A stretch of 64,000 bases of DNA from Azophilus sp965200465 (GTDB lineage: Bacteria > Pseudomonadota > Gammaproteobacteria > Pseudomonadales > Azotimanducaceae). A program made the position numbers and the translations under genes. Below are positions 51,962-60,797 of this stretch, piece by piece. Position 1 is the first letter of the stretch, and the number at the start of each line of letters is the position of its first letter. Below the pieces are notes generated by a model, which saw nothing but the letters and a program-made list of their open reading frames with translations, was not told where the DNA came from and ran no database searches. Where the stretch lies: assembly GCA_965200465.1 (NCBI GenBank), contig OZ241358.1, positions 3,286,001 to 3,350,000 on the forward strand, given 5' to 3'.

Positions 51962-52957
51962 TTAGGAATCCACCGGCGGCAAGTAGGTCGTCCCCAGCGT
52001 ACGGCCGCCGTTGCCGTTGGGGCGGTTGAGGTTGCCGGCGAGGGCTTTGCGCCCCGTGGTTACGGCATCGGCCAAGGTCACCAGCCCCAAGCGGCCCAAG
52101 TAGTCGCTGAACGCCTTGAGGTCGCCGGTGTTGGCGATTTCCAAGGCGTCGATGTACCCGCTTCGAAATTCAGTGACGATAATCGGCGACGGCAGGCCGC
52201 GCCGGAGGTAGGCGTAGGCCATCAGCATCCTGGAGACCCGGCCGTTGCCGTCCTGGAAGGGGTGGGTGCGAACGAAGCGATGGTGCATCCACGCGGCCTC
52301 AACCTCCACCGGATAGCCCCGCCGCTCGATGTCCCGATGCAACGCAAAGAAGCGCTCCATCTCGTCCCGCACCAGCTCCGGCGGGCAGTACTCATGCACC
52401 ACGCCGTCCGGCCGGCGCGGATTGTTGGGCCACTGCTTCCACTGCCCCTTGAGGCGAAACGGCACCTGCACGCGCCGCCCGTCCGGGGTGACGCCGGCCA
52501 CGGTTTCCTGGTGGCGGGTGATGAGCTGATGCCAGGTCTTCAGGGTGTGCTGCGTCAGCGGCCGGCCGCCGGCGATGTCCGAGAACAGCATGTTGTAGGC
52601 GGTTTCCTGGTCGGCCAGCAGGCCCTTAATGGTGCGGTCCCGCAGGCCCTCCACCGTGTGGGCGCCCACCGCGCCGGCAAGCCCCTCGGCGACCAACTGC
52701 TCGGTGACGCCGTGCTTGAGCGTGTAGAGGCCCTCGATCTGGCCGGTCTCAATGGCGAACGAACGCCCGCGCTCCTCCAGCCACTTGTCCAGAAAGGCGC
52801 GGGGTTCGTCGCGGTCCTTCAGCGCCGCCCGGATGGAGGCCCATTCCTGCGCGAACTCATCGTAACCGGGCAGACGCCAGTCCTCGGCGCCTTCAGGCAT
52901 GCCGGTCAGCGGACGCCAGATTTCGGGATGCTCGCATTGCGCGGAGCTGTTGTTCAT
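51962..52957 (-). CDS. Fic family protein (predicted AMP transferase)
   Basis: A 331-residue Fic-domain protein. The catalytic loop HPFQDGNGRVSRML starts at residue 232, with the essential His232 followed by the phosphate-binding DGNGR. An upstream inhibitory motif, TGQIEG at 71-76, fits the (S/T)xxxE(G/N) pattern, so this is a self-inhibited class II Fic. It would transfer AMP to a Ser, Thr or Tyr of a target protein. A 96-bp internal segment (52049-52144) is duplicated at 50461-50556. Confidence 0.93.
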   Translation of the reverse strand: MNNSSAQCEHPEIWRPLTGMPEGAEDWRLPGYDEFAQEWASIRAALKDRDEPRAFLDKWLEERGRSFAIETGQIEGLYTLKHGVTEQLVAEGLAGAVGAHTVEGLRDRTIKGLLADQETAYNMLFSDIAGGRPLTQHTLKTWHQLITRHQETVAGVTPDGRRVQVPFRLKGQWKQWPNNPRRPDGVVHEYCPPELVRDEMERFFALHRDIERRGYPVEVEAAWMHHRFVRTHPFQDGNGRVSRMLMAYAYLRRGLPSPIIVTEFRSGYIDALEIANTGDLKAFSDYLGRLGLVTLADAVTTGRKALAGNLNRPNGNGGRTLGTTYLPPVDS

Positions 52958-52990
52958 CGCACGGCCTCGGCGCCGGCTGCGGCGCCGCCC

Positions 52991-53527
52991 TCAACCAATG
53001 AAACGCCGCCGCCGATAATACGCCAATTCCGCTATGGATTCGCGGATGTCCGCCAGCGCCCGGTGTTCGTTCCTCTTCTTGAACCCTTCGGCCAGTTCGG
53101 GCCGCCAGCGCCCGGCCAACTCCTTGATGCTGCTGACATCCACGTTGCGGTAGTGGAAGTGCTGCTCAAGGGCCGGCATGTGGCGGGCGAGGAAGCGCCG
53201 ATCCTGCCAAATGGTGTTGCCGCACAGCGGTGCGGCCTGCGCCTCCACATGCCGCTTGACGAAAGCCAAGGTCAGCCGCTCCGCATCGGCGACGGTGACG
53301 GTGCTGCGGCGCACCCGCTCCAGCAGGCCGGAGTCCCGATGGTGGGTCTGGTTCCACTCGTTCATGGCCGTGAGTTTCGCCTCCGGCGCAGCGATGGCCA
53401 GTTCCGGCCCCACCGCCACTTCAGCGAGCGCATTGTTGGTGATGATGGTGGCGATCTCCAAGATGAGGTCCTGGTCGGGGTCAAGCCCGGTCATCTCCAG
53501 ATCCATCCAAACCAAGTGCGCATCCAT
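52991..53527 (-). CDS. orn: Oligoribonuclease
   Basis: A DEDDh 3'-5' exoribonuclease of 178 residues that degrades di- to pentaribonucleotides, including pGpG. LVWMDLEMTGLDPDQDLILE carries the first Asp and Glu, FKKRNEHRALADIRESIAEL near the C-terminus carries the His and last Asp. It is a housekeeping gene of gammaproteobacteria, found near psd in Pseudomonas as here, and marks the right edge of the accessory island. Confidence 0.96.
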   Translation of the reverse strand: MDAHLVWMDLEMTGLDPDQDLILEIATIITNNALAEVAVGPELAIAAPEAKLTAMNEWNQTHHRDSGLLERVRRSTVTVADAERLTLAFVKRHVEAQAAPLCGNTIWQDRRFLARHMPALEQHFHYRNVDVSSIKELAGRWRPELAEGFKKRNEHRALADIRESIAELAYYRRRRFIG

Positions 53528-53949
53528 AACGGCGCCCGCAACTAAGCTGAAGGCGAGAATACCGCATCTCCCAGCGATTGCTGCCCTCGTTGGCTGCTTT
53601 GCCCCAATCCCCGCTTAAGGAATCGTTGCAGCGCATTGCAAGGCGCACCGCGCAAGGGTTTTCCCGGCGATTGCATGGTCGCGGGACTGGCGATGGCCTG
53701 CCGCCTAGGAGCGCGGACGCCCCGCCCGCCGGCGGGCCTTAAGGCCCTCGTTCCCAGAGGCCGCTGGCAACGGGCCGGACAATCCTTACCGGGAATTGGG
53801 GAAATGTGGGGGTACGGCGCCTTCGAGTTTTGCGCCCATGGCGCCGCGGCTATGTGTAACATTGGCCCAACCGCAAAAGAAAGAGGCGTTCCATCAATCA
53901 AGTTGGCCTTGCGGAGGCCGAGGGCTTTGAACCCGGCGGCGCCACGCTG
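53528..53949. other. Intergenic region between divergent orn and rhodanese genes
   Basis: About 420 bp without a recognised gene. Open frames on both strands have no recognisable product. The last part (53881-53949) is in frame with the rhodanese gene and may encode its true N-terminus, since rhodaneses usually have 15-20 residues before the first conserved strand. Promoters for both flanking genes should be here. Confidence 0.4.
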
Positions 53950-54714
53950 ATGATCTATGTGGCTGAACCAGCGGTCTTCGCCGCCGGGCACATTGCCGGC
54001 TCCGTTCATGTGGCGCCGGCCGAACTGGTCTGCGGCGCACCGCCAGCGACCGGCCGCCTGCCGTCCCGGACCCGCTTGAACGCGCTGTTCTCCCGCTTAG
54101 GCTATCGCCCGGACATCGACATCCTGGCCTATGACGACGAAGGCGGCGGCTGGGCGGGGCGGTTTCTTTGGACCCTGGACGTCATCGGCCATCAACGCTG
54201 GCGCTACCTCAACGGCGGCCTCCACGCCTGGCTGGCCGCCGGCAAGCCGGTGGCCACGGGCGCTGGGCGCATCCCGGCTCGAACAACCGTAGATTTAACG
54301 CTGCACCCTTCCCCCGTTGCCGAAGCCGAGGACGTGCTAAGCGCCATCAACGACGCCGATCAAGTCATTTGGGACGTGCGCTCCGCCGCGGAGTTCCGCG
54401 GCGAGCGACGCGCCGCCAAGCGCGCCGGGCATGTGCCGGGGGCGAAGCATCTGGACTGGCTGCGGTTGCAGAACCCAGACGACCATCTGCGCTTGGCGCC
54501 CAAACTGCCGGAACTACTGCGGCGGCACGGCATCACCGCCGACAAGTCCATCATCACCCACTGCCAGACCCACCATCGCTCCGGGCTTTCCTACATGGTG
54601 GCCCGCCTGCTGGGCTTTCCCCGCATCCGCGCCTACCACGGCTCCTGGTCGGAATGGGGCAACCGGGACGATCTGCCCGTCGCCGTGGGCGATGCGGAGG
54701 CACCGAACCGATGA
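53950..54714 (+). CDS. Sulfurtransferase, two-domain rhodanese
   Basis: A 254-residue rhodanese with an inactive N-terminal and a catalytic C-terminal domain. VFAAGHIAGSVHVAPAEL opens the first domain. In the second, VIWDVRSAAEFRGERR leads to the active-site loop ITHCQTHHRSG with the persulfide Cys. GHVPGAKHLDW lies between them. The ATG at 53950 is the first in the frame, but the protein may begin earlier with a non-ATG start. Found next to psd, as in Pseudomonas. Thiosulfate or 3-mercaptopyruvate could be the donor. Confidence 0.9.
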   Translation: MIYVAEPAVFAAGHIAGSVHVAPAELVCGAPPATGRLPSRTRLNALFSRLGYRPDIDILAYDDEGGGWAGRFLWTLDVIGHQRWRYLNGGLHAWLAAGKPVATGAGRIPARTTVDLTLHPSPVAEAEDVLSAINDADQVIWDVRSAAEFRGERRAAKRAGHVPGAKHLDWLRLQNPDDHLRLAPKLPELLRRHGITADKSIITHCQTHHRSGLSYMVARLLGFPRIRAYHGSWSEWGNRDDLPVAVGDAEAPNR

Positions 54715-54775
54715 GCGGCTTGCCCATCTTGCCAAGGCTGCAAAGCCGAAGCGGCCAACGGCAGACCGACCGCCC

Positions 54776-55642
54776 ATGACTCGACCGGCGCGGCTGCAAG
54801 CGATGGATGAGCGGTTCGCAAAGGCGTTCGCCGCCGTCCAGCGCCTGCTGCCGCAACACGGACTGACCCGATTGGCCGGGCGGTTGGGGGAAGCGACCGC
54901 TCCTTGGATCAAAACGCCCCTGATTCGCGCCTTTGCCGCCGCCTACCAAGTTGACCTAAGAGATGCCGCCCGCCCCCAAATTGAAGACTACCGCTCCTTC
55001 AACGACTTCTTCACCCGCGAACTGAAGGCTGGCGCCCGTCCCCTGCCGGACGAGATCGCCGCCATCGCCTGCCCAGCGGACGGAACGGTGAGCCAATGCG
55101 GGCGCATCGAGGCGGGCCGGATGCTGCAGGCGAAGGGCCGGCGCTACTCCTTGGAGAGTTTGGCCCACGAACTTGCGGAAGGCTTCGATGGCGGCAGCTT
55201 CCTGACCATCTACCTAGCCCCCCGGGACTACCACCGCGTACAGGCGCCATGCGCTGGAACCCTGACGGCGGCGAAGGCCGTCCCCGGCGCCCTGTTCTCC
55301 GTAAACGCCGCCACGGAGAGTTCCGTAGCCGGCCTGTTCTGCCGCAACGAGCGCTTAGTCTGCCGCTTGCGCACCAACTTCGGCGACCTGCTGGTCGTGT
55401 TGGTGGGAGCGCTGATCGTCGGCCGCATCGCAACGCCTTGGCCTAGCCCCCATTCCCCCTACCGCAGCCCGGAAACAGTCCAGCCGGAGACGCCGCTGGC
55501 CCAAGGCGACGAACTGGGCCGCTTTCTGCTCGGCTCCACGGTGATTCTCTGCACGCCGCCGGATAGCTGCCAACTCGATGCGATGAATGCGGGTCAGAAG
55601 GTGCAAATAGGCCAACCCATCGGGCGGTGGCTGACTCGCTAG
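54776..55642 (+). CDS. psd: Phosphatidylserine decarboxylase proenzyme
   Basis: A 288-residue proenzyme that makes phosphatidylethanolamine at the inner membrane. RSFNDFFTRELKAGARPLP is a conserved family motif, FLTIYLAPRDYHRVQAPCAG contains the catalytic His, and FLLGSTVILCTPPD carries the LGST site where the chain cuts itself to form the pyruvoyl group on Ser. ATG 54776 is chosen because the upstream part of the frame overlaps the rhodanese gene; ATG 54803 is an alternative. It lies about 60 bp behind the rhodanese gene. Confidence 0.95.
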   Translation: MTRPARLQAMDERFAKAFAAVQRLLPQHGLTRLAGRLGEATAPWIKTPLIRAFAAAYQVDLRDAARPQIEDYRSFNDFFTRELKAGARPLPDEIAAIACPADGTVSQCGRIEAGRMLQAKGRRYSLESLAHELAEGFDGGSFLTIYLAPRDYHRVQAPCAGTLTAAKAVPGALFSVNAATESSVAGLFCRNERLVCRLRTNFGDLLVVLVGALIVGRIATPWPSPHSPYRSPETVQPETPLAQGDELGRFLLGSTVILCTPPDSCQLDAMNAGQKVQIGQPIGRWLTR

Positions 55643-56264
55643 CTGAGAGCGCAAGCTGCGGCAGGCCGGGATTCCCTTGAACGCCCTCACCCCAACTGCT
55701 AGCCTATTGTGCAGGGTCGCGGGCACGACGAGGCGACCGCGAACACGGAGATGTTCATGGATGGCGGCGAGCACACGAGGATGCTGGCTGTAGTAACTTT
55801 GGGGAATCTCCATTATTCCTTATTCCTTCACCTTTCGGGGCTGGCCGCATGGTTAACATTGCCGCATTCGCCTTGAAGCGCCCCGCAAGCCGACCAAGGC
55901 GCTTGACCTTGCCGGCCATGCCATGCCTAGCCAGCAAAACCGCCCCACGGCGCTTGTGCGGCCATCTAGCGCCTTGTACGCACTGCGAAGACGGAAACCC
56001 GCAGATTCATGCGCGTTACGGATTCCGTAACAACTGCAACAATTTGTAACAAAATGGCCTGTCTTGGAGGCTAGCCGCATGGTCAAATACAGCGTTCGCC
56101 AAAACCAACAAGGAAAATGGCATGAACAACAGGATTCGGTTTTCTGGAAACCTTCTAGCGGTTCGCCTTGGGCCGTGCCATACTGTTGAACGGCATCTTT
56201 GCAAGGCGCAACGAAACCACAACATTCATTGTTGAATGAATCCGATTGAACAAGGGAGAATGCA
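55643..56264. other. Intergenic region containing the first 155-bp direct repeat
   Basis: No recognisable gene lies between psd and the small membrane-protein gene. The repeat at 55867-56021 occupies part of it. A minus-strand frame reading MEIPQSYYSQHPRVLAAIHE begins at 55813 but runs into psd and could not be assigned. Between the repeat and 56264 the DNA is AT-richer and probably holds the promoter of the small gene. Confidence 0.4.
55867..56021. repeat. 155-bp direct repeat, copy 1
   Basis: Identical by eye to 56604-56758 and in the same orientation; similarity continues weakly for about 30 bp beyond (TTCCGYAACAA then CAACAATTTGT or CAACATTTTGT). It begins TTCGCCTTGAAGCGCC and ends GCGCGTTACGG. 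No transposase or inverted ends are visible. The pair brackets the gene at 56265-56516. Confidence 0.9.
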
Positions 56265-56516
56265 ATGGATTATGAGAACATTGCCGGATTAGCTGCGGCG
56301 GCGGCAGTGCTTGGTTTCCTTTGGAGCATCAAAAGCGACATTGTGGGCGTTCACAAAGCCATTGCGGAAGTTCACCGAGACATGGCCAAGTTGACCGAAC
56401 GCATAGCCAAGATTGAAGTTTTCATCGAATGGTTCAAGGAACGCTTGGATAGTGAAAGCAGACAAACCGCAATCGCCGGAAACCCTAACAAGCCAGAATC
56501 ACACGAACCCGACTAG
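56265..56516 (+). CDS. Small membrane-anchored coiled-coil protein
   Basis: An 83-residue protein preceded by GGGAG at good spacing. Residues 7-22 (AGLAAAAAVLGFLWSI) form one short membrane segment. VHKAIAEVHRDMAKLTERIA and the following EVFIEWFKERL have heptad-like hydrophobic spacing and should form a coiled coil. The polar tail ends NPNKPESHEPD. Such small anchors occur in phage-derived and secretion loci, but I cannot name a family. It sits exactly between two 155-bp repeats. Confidence 0.65.
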   Translation: MDYENIAGLAAAAAVLGFLWSIKSDIVGVHKAIAEVHRDMAKLTERIAKIEVFIEWFKERLDSESRQTAIAGNPNKPESHEPD

Positions 56517-56603
56517 AAGCGCATCGGCAAGGATTTCTTGTGTCAAGTAGTTGGCAGGATAACCAAGCCGAAGCCTGCAACCACAAGGCAACCGGCCCCA
56601 GCC

Positions 56604-56758
56604 TTCGCCTTGAAGCGCCCCGCAAGCCGACCAAGGCGCTTGACCTTGCCGGCCATGCCATGCCTAGCCAGCAAAACCGCCCCACGGCGCTTGTGCGGCC
56701 ATCTAGCGCCTTGTACGCACTGCGAAGACGGAAACCCGCAGATTCATGCGCGTTACGG
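56604..56758. repeat. 155-bp direct repeat, copy 2
   Basis: Second copy of the element at 55867-56021. It ends about 100 bp before the start of the secreted collagenase-like gene, so it lies in that gene's upstream region and may carry its promoter, or mark the edge of the DNA that brought it in. Confidence 0.9.
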
Positions 56759-56856
56759 GTTCCGCAACAATGCAACATTTTGTTGACAAAATAGCCTTGC
56801 CTCGGGCGCAAGCCGCATGGCCAAATGCTCGCCTTCGCCAATTCCGTAGGGGGACC

Positions 56857-59800
56857 ATGAGAACGCTGCCGACCCGCCTATTGCTGGCCGCCGTGATGCT
56901 GGCTATGGTCGTCGCCCCTGTTGGCGGGTCAATTCACGTTGACGCGCCAATTGACCCGCTGTTGGACATTCCCATTGAAGCGCCCGCCAAGCCGAAGACA
57001 GTGCGGGTCCGGGCCGCTGTTAAGGCTGTTGTCAAGACCACTACCACAGCCGAATGCAGATTGAGTGAGTTTACTTCAGCAGAAGGCGCAGCCCTGCTGG
57101 AGTTGATTGGCTCGGTGTCTGTTGAGTGCATGGATGATTGGTTTTTTGAGGAAATGCCTGTTTCCAGAGACGATGTTTTTTCACAAGAAAATATGATCTA
57201 CATAGGCGGCGCCGCTGTTGAGAGAGCGGAGGAATATAACAGCAGGGAAGGCCGCAACAGCCTAGTAGGCAAACTGTATGTCTTTCTTTATGCAGGTTTT
57301 TGGAATTACCTTGAACATCTCAGGTTTACGCGTTCGGTTCAATATCTTTCTACAATCAGATCTGCTTTAGAAACTTTTATTGGAAGTGAACACTTTAATG
57401 ACGAAGGAGATGAGCATGCCTCTATGTGCCGGACAATTATCAAGCTTGTGTCGCTGCTTCGTTCTTGGGGGGAATTTTTTTTCTTTGACTTTGCAGAGCT
57501 GTTGAGAAGCACATCACTTCAGTCTGACGAGGAGCGGGGCCTCGTTTCTGATATTCTGAAATTTTTACAAGAAAATATAGAAAGAAAGTTTCGAAACCGC
57601 GATGACGATTACATCCATTCCTTTGAAGCAGAATTGATAAGCTTAGCGCAGACTCTTGTGGACCTTGGAGCAGACCTTAGAACGCGTGGATCTTCTGCTG
57701 ATGAAGAGTTTAACAATTTAACCTACCTCTTAAGATATATTTATGAATTGTCAGAAGGGCGTCCGGAGCTTTTGTCTGCCGTTGCATCTGCTGTGGAAAC
57801 TTTTGTTGGGGCAGAATGTTTTGACGGCCAAGGAGATGAGCAGGTTTCTACGTGCCGGACGGCTATTGAGTTTGTTTCACTGATTGGCTGGGGTGAGATC
57901 TTTTTCTTTGATTTTGCAGAGCTGTTAGGAAGCGCATCACTTCAATCTGACGAAGGTTGGGGCCTCGCCTCCGATATTCTGAAATTTTTAAAAGAAAATA
58001 TAGAAAGAAAATTTGAAAACCGTGATGACGATTATATCAGTTCTTTTGAAGAAGAGCTGATAAGCTTGGTGGAGGCTCTTGTGGACCTTGGAACATCCCG
58101 CAGAATGCATGAATCTTCTGCGGACGAAGAGTTTAGAAATTCAGCCTACCTTTTAAGATATATTTTGTATGAATTGTCAGAAGGGCGTCCGGAGCTTTTG
58201 TCTGCCTTGAAGACAGATCTGAGGAGGCTGGTCAATTACTGGGAGGGTTTTGAAGACGCCCCCGGAGGAGAGCTGGGCAGAGACTTTAACAGGTATTATG
58301 TCTCTATCGGCATTGTGGTTTATCTCTACAGACGCAATTACACGCATCTAACCGGACTCATGGAAGAGTTTTTGAAAAAAATTCTTCCCCTGAGGTATGT
58401 CTGCGGCAAACATGTGATCCGCTCCCAATACAATGACCCGGAGTATGGGGGTTTTATATGTGAAACACTGAATGATCAAGAAAATCTTTTTCACGAAGTG
58501 CTGGATACAAAGAGAAAACCTCTGCCAGGGAATGTTAGTGAATCTATAGAAATTATTATATTTATAAGCCCTGACTACTTTAAAGTCGCGTATAGTTTCG
58601 GTGTGGGTACATTGAGAACATCCGGCATATACTTTAACAATGGTGGTAATGTTGATAAAAACATCATATCAAGAGCTTTTGTCGGAGCCCCGGACAATCA
58701 GCCATTCTCTGCTACTAATACTACGAAGCATGAATTTGTCCACTATCTGGACTTCAGATACAATGGCTATGGGCCGGACCCTCCCTGGTTGGAAGGAATA
58801 GCAGAGTATCTGTCTTTAGAAAACGATAATAGATATTCTCTAGATGAGACTCGAAAGAGTGGTTTATATCTAGGACAGTTGCTGTCAGGCGGTCATCGGA
58901 ATTATGAGTATGTGTACACGGCTCTTCGTTTTATGTTTGAAAGGCATCCGGAAGATGTGGCTGAATGGCTGGACTGTATATATAGAGGCGTCAAAAAAGA
59001 TGGTGAGTTTGATAGTGGGATTAGATGCTTTCAAGGTCATTCACGCTCCATAGGTTCAAGCTATGACGGTGAATTTGCCGAATGGCTTGGAAACGCAACT
59101 GCAAATGACAATCCCCTGCCGAGAATTACAAGAAAGGAACCCCGCACGTATGCAGGAAACAGACGCGCAGCCGCCGTTCCGTTGTTGGCGTCGGCGTCCG
59201 GTTCCATGCGCCAAGGGTTCGTTCGCATCGTCAACGAATCCGACCAAACCGGCAGCGTCCGCATTACCGCCCATGACGACGCGGGGAACGCCGCCAACCC
59301 GATTGAAGTCCGGTTGGGCGCAAGGCGGGCGTTTCACTTCAACGCCGGCGACCTTGAGAACGGGAACGCCGGCAAGGGCGTCAACGAAGGCGTGGGAAGC
59401 CCAGGCCTTGGCGATTGGAGGCTGGCCGTTGAATCCGCCTTGGATGCGCGGGTGCTTTCGTTCGTTCGCACAGGCGACGGGTTCCTTACGGCCATGCACG
59501 ACGTGCTGCCTGGGGCCGGCGAAGGCAGGCTTGCGGCTTACACCTTCAATCCGGGGCGGAACCACAACCAAGTCAGCAGCCTTCGGCTTGTGAACACTGG
59601 GGCGAACGCCGAGAGCGTTTCCATAGAAGGCGTTGACGACCAAGGCGCAAGCGCCGGGCCGGTTTCCTTGACGCTGGCCGCCGGCGAAGCCCGCACCTTG
59701 ACGGCGCAAGACCTTGAGAACGGCGCGTCCGGCTTGACCGGAAGGCTTGGCGACGGCGCCGGCAAATGGCGGTTGTTCATAACCGCCGGTGGATCGGTTT

Positions 59801-60561
59801 TGGGCATGAGCTTGTTGGAAAGCCCCACCGGGCACTTGACCAACATATCCACAGGCGGCGAGCGCCTTGCCGCCACCGTTCCGTTGTTGGCGTCGGCGTC
59901 CGGTTCCATGCGCCAAGGGTTCGTTCGCATCGTCAACGAATCAAGCGCGGACGGGACGGTTCGCGTAACGGCGTTTGACGATGCGGGGAACGCCGCCAGC
60001 CCGATTGAAATCCGGTTGGGCGCGAACCAAGCCTTTCACTTCAACGCCGGCGACCTTGAGAACGGAAACGCCAACAAGGGCATCGAATCCGGCATAGGAA
60101 GCCCAAGCCGAGGCGATTGGAGGCTGGCCGTTGAATCCGCCTTGGATGCGCGGGTGCTGTCCTACGTTCGCACAGGCGACGGGTTCCTAACGGCCATGCA
60201 CGACGTGCTGCCAAGGGACGGCGAAGGCAGGCTTGCGGCGCAGACCTTCAACCCCGGACAGAACCGCAGCCAAGTCAGCAGCCTTCGGCTTGTGAACACT
60301 GGGGCGAATGCCGAGAGCGTTTCAATTTCCGGCGTTGACGACCAAGGCGCAAGCGCCGGGCCGGTTTCCTTGACGCTGGCCGCCGGCGAAGCCCGCACCT
60401 TGACGGCGCAAGACCTTGAGAACGGCGCGTCCGGCTTGACTGGAAGCCTTGGCGACGGCGCCGGCAAATGGCGGTTGTTCATAAGCGCCGGTGAATCGGT
60501 TGTGGGCATGAGCCTGTTGGAAAGCCCCACGGGGCACTTGACCAACATATCCACAATGTGA
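56857..60561 (+). CDS. Secreted collagenase-like M9 metallopeptidase with C-terminal beta-repeat domains
   Basis: From ATG 56857 (AGGGGG just upstream) the protein has 1234 residues. MRTLPTRLLLAAVMLAMVVA is a signal peptide. A helical N-terminal region with two repeats of about 143 residues resembles the HEAT-like activator domain of bacterial collagenases. The gluzincin motif HEFVHYLD (His625, His629) with Glu646 in WLEGIAEYLS forms the zinc site, as in M9 peptidases. From about residue 775 two 234-residue repeats follow, each starting VPLLASASGSMRQGFVRIVN and consisting of two related beta-sandwich-like halves. The catalytic part is visibly AT-rich, while the signal peptide and the repeats are GC-rich like the chromosome. 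Secreted protein degradation is the likely role. Confidence 0.8.
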   Translation: MRTLPTRLLLAAVMLAMVVAPVGGSIHVDAPIDPLLDIPIEAPAKPKTVRVRAAVKAVVKTTTTAECRLSEFTSAEGAALLELIGSVSVECMDDWFFEEMPVSRDDVFSQENMIYIGGAAVERAEEYNSREGRNSLVGKLYVFLYAGFWNYLEHLRFTRSVQYLSTIRSALETFIGSEHFNDEGDEHASMCRTIIKLVSLLRSWGEFFFFDFAELLRSTSLQSDEERGLVSDILKFLQENIERKFRNRDDDYIHSFEAELISLAQTLVDLGADLRTRGSSADEEFNNLTYLLRYIYELSEGRPELLSAVASAVETFVGAECFDGQGDEQVSTCRTAIEFVSLIGWGEIFFFDFAELLGSASLQSDEGWGLASDILKFLKENIERKFENRDDDYISSFEEELISLVEALVDLGTSRRMHESSADEEFRNSAYLLRYILYELSEGRPELLSALKTDLRRLVNYWEGFEDAPGGELGRDFNRYYVSIGIVVYLYRRNYTHLTGLMEEFLKKILPLRYVCGKHVIRSQYNDPEYGGFICETLNDQENLFHEVLDTKRKPLPGNVSESIEIIIFISPDYFKVAYSFGVGTLRTSGIYFNNGGNVDKNIISRAFVGAPDNQPFSATNTTKHEFVHYLDFRYNGYGPDPPWLEGIAEYLSLENDNRYSLDETRKSGLYLGQLLSGGHRNYEYVYTALRFMFERHPEDVAEWLDCIYRGVKKDGEFDSGIRCFQGHSRSIGSSYDGEFAEWLGNATANDNPLPRITRKEPRTYAGNRRAAAVPLLASASGSMRQGFVRIVNESDQTGSVRITAHDDAGNAANPIEVRLGARRAFHFNAGDLENGNAGKGVNEGVGSPGLGDWRLAVESALDARVLSFVRTGDGFLTAMHDVLPGAGEGRLAAYTFNPGRNHNQVSSLRLVNTGANAESVSIEGVDDQGASAGPVSLTLAAGEARTLTAQDLENGASGLTGRLGDGAGKWRLFITAGGSVLGMSLLESPTGHLTNISTGGERLAATVPLLASASGSMRQGFVRIVNESSADGTVRVTAFDDAGNAASPIEIRLGANQAFHFNAGDLENGNANKGIESGIGSPSRGDWRLAVESALDARVLSYVRTGDGFLTAMHDVLPRDGEGRLAAQTFNPGQNRSQVSSLRLVNTGANAESVSISGVDDQGASAGPVSLTLAAGEARTLTAQDLENGASGLTGSLGDGAGKWRLFISAGESVVGMSLLESPTGHLTNISTM
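57349..58209 (+). repeat. Two-copy internal repeat in the collagenase activator region
   Basis: Copy 1 (about 57349-57780) and copy 2 (about 57781-58209) both encode SALETF/SAVETF, FFFFDFAELL or IFFFDFAELL, ERKF-NRDDDYI and YELSEGRPELL in the same order. The nucleotide similarity is still high, so the duplication is fairly recent. Family members normally have one such region. Confidence 0.8.
59179..60558 (+). repeat. Tandem 702-bp repeat encoding C-terminal domains
   Basis: Two units with a period of 702 bp (59179 and 59881), nearly identical over long stretches. Each encodes 234 residues with two homologous halves (RIVNES... and RLVNTGANAES...). Such modules look like extracellular binding or anchoring domains; their GC-rich codons differ from the catalytic part before them. 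Confidence 0.85.
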
Positions 60562-60797
60562 GGGGCAAGCGCGGCCTTGGCGTCTTTGCTTGCGCCGATG
60601 GCGAGATTGACCTTGACTTGCGCCGGAACCGCCGTGCTGCCATCTTTTGCCTGCAAGCCGTGCGCGAGTTGTAATGCCGTGCCGGGCGCCGCTTGCGGCC
60701 CAGCCTTCAATGCGCTCGCTTAGGCCGCCATTTTGCAGAAGCCTTAGCTGGGTGCGCCGCCTGCCGACCAGACGGGGGAAGCTCCGCGGCAATGTGC

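Noticed and set aside
60567..60595. GCAAGC...GCTTGC hairpin after the collagenase gene
   Set aside because: The stem has only 6 bp, the loop is 17 bp and no T-run follows; support is too weak.
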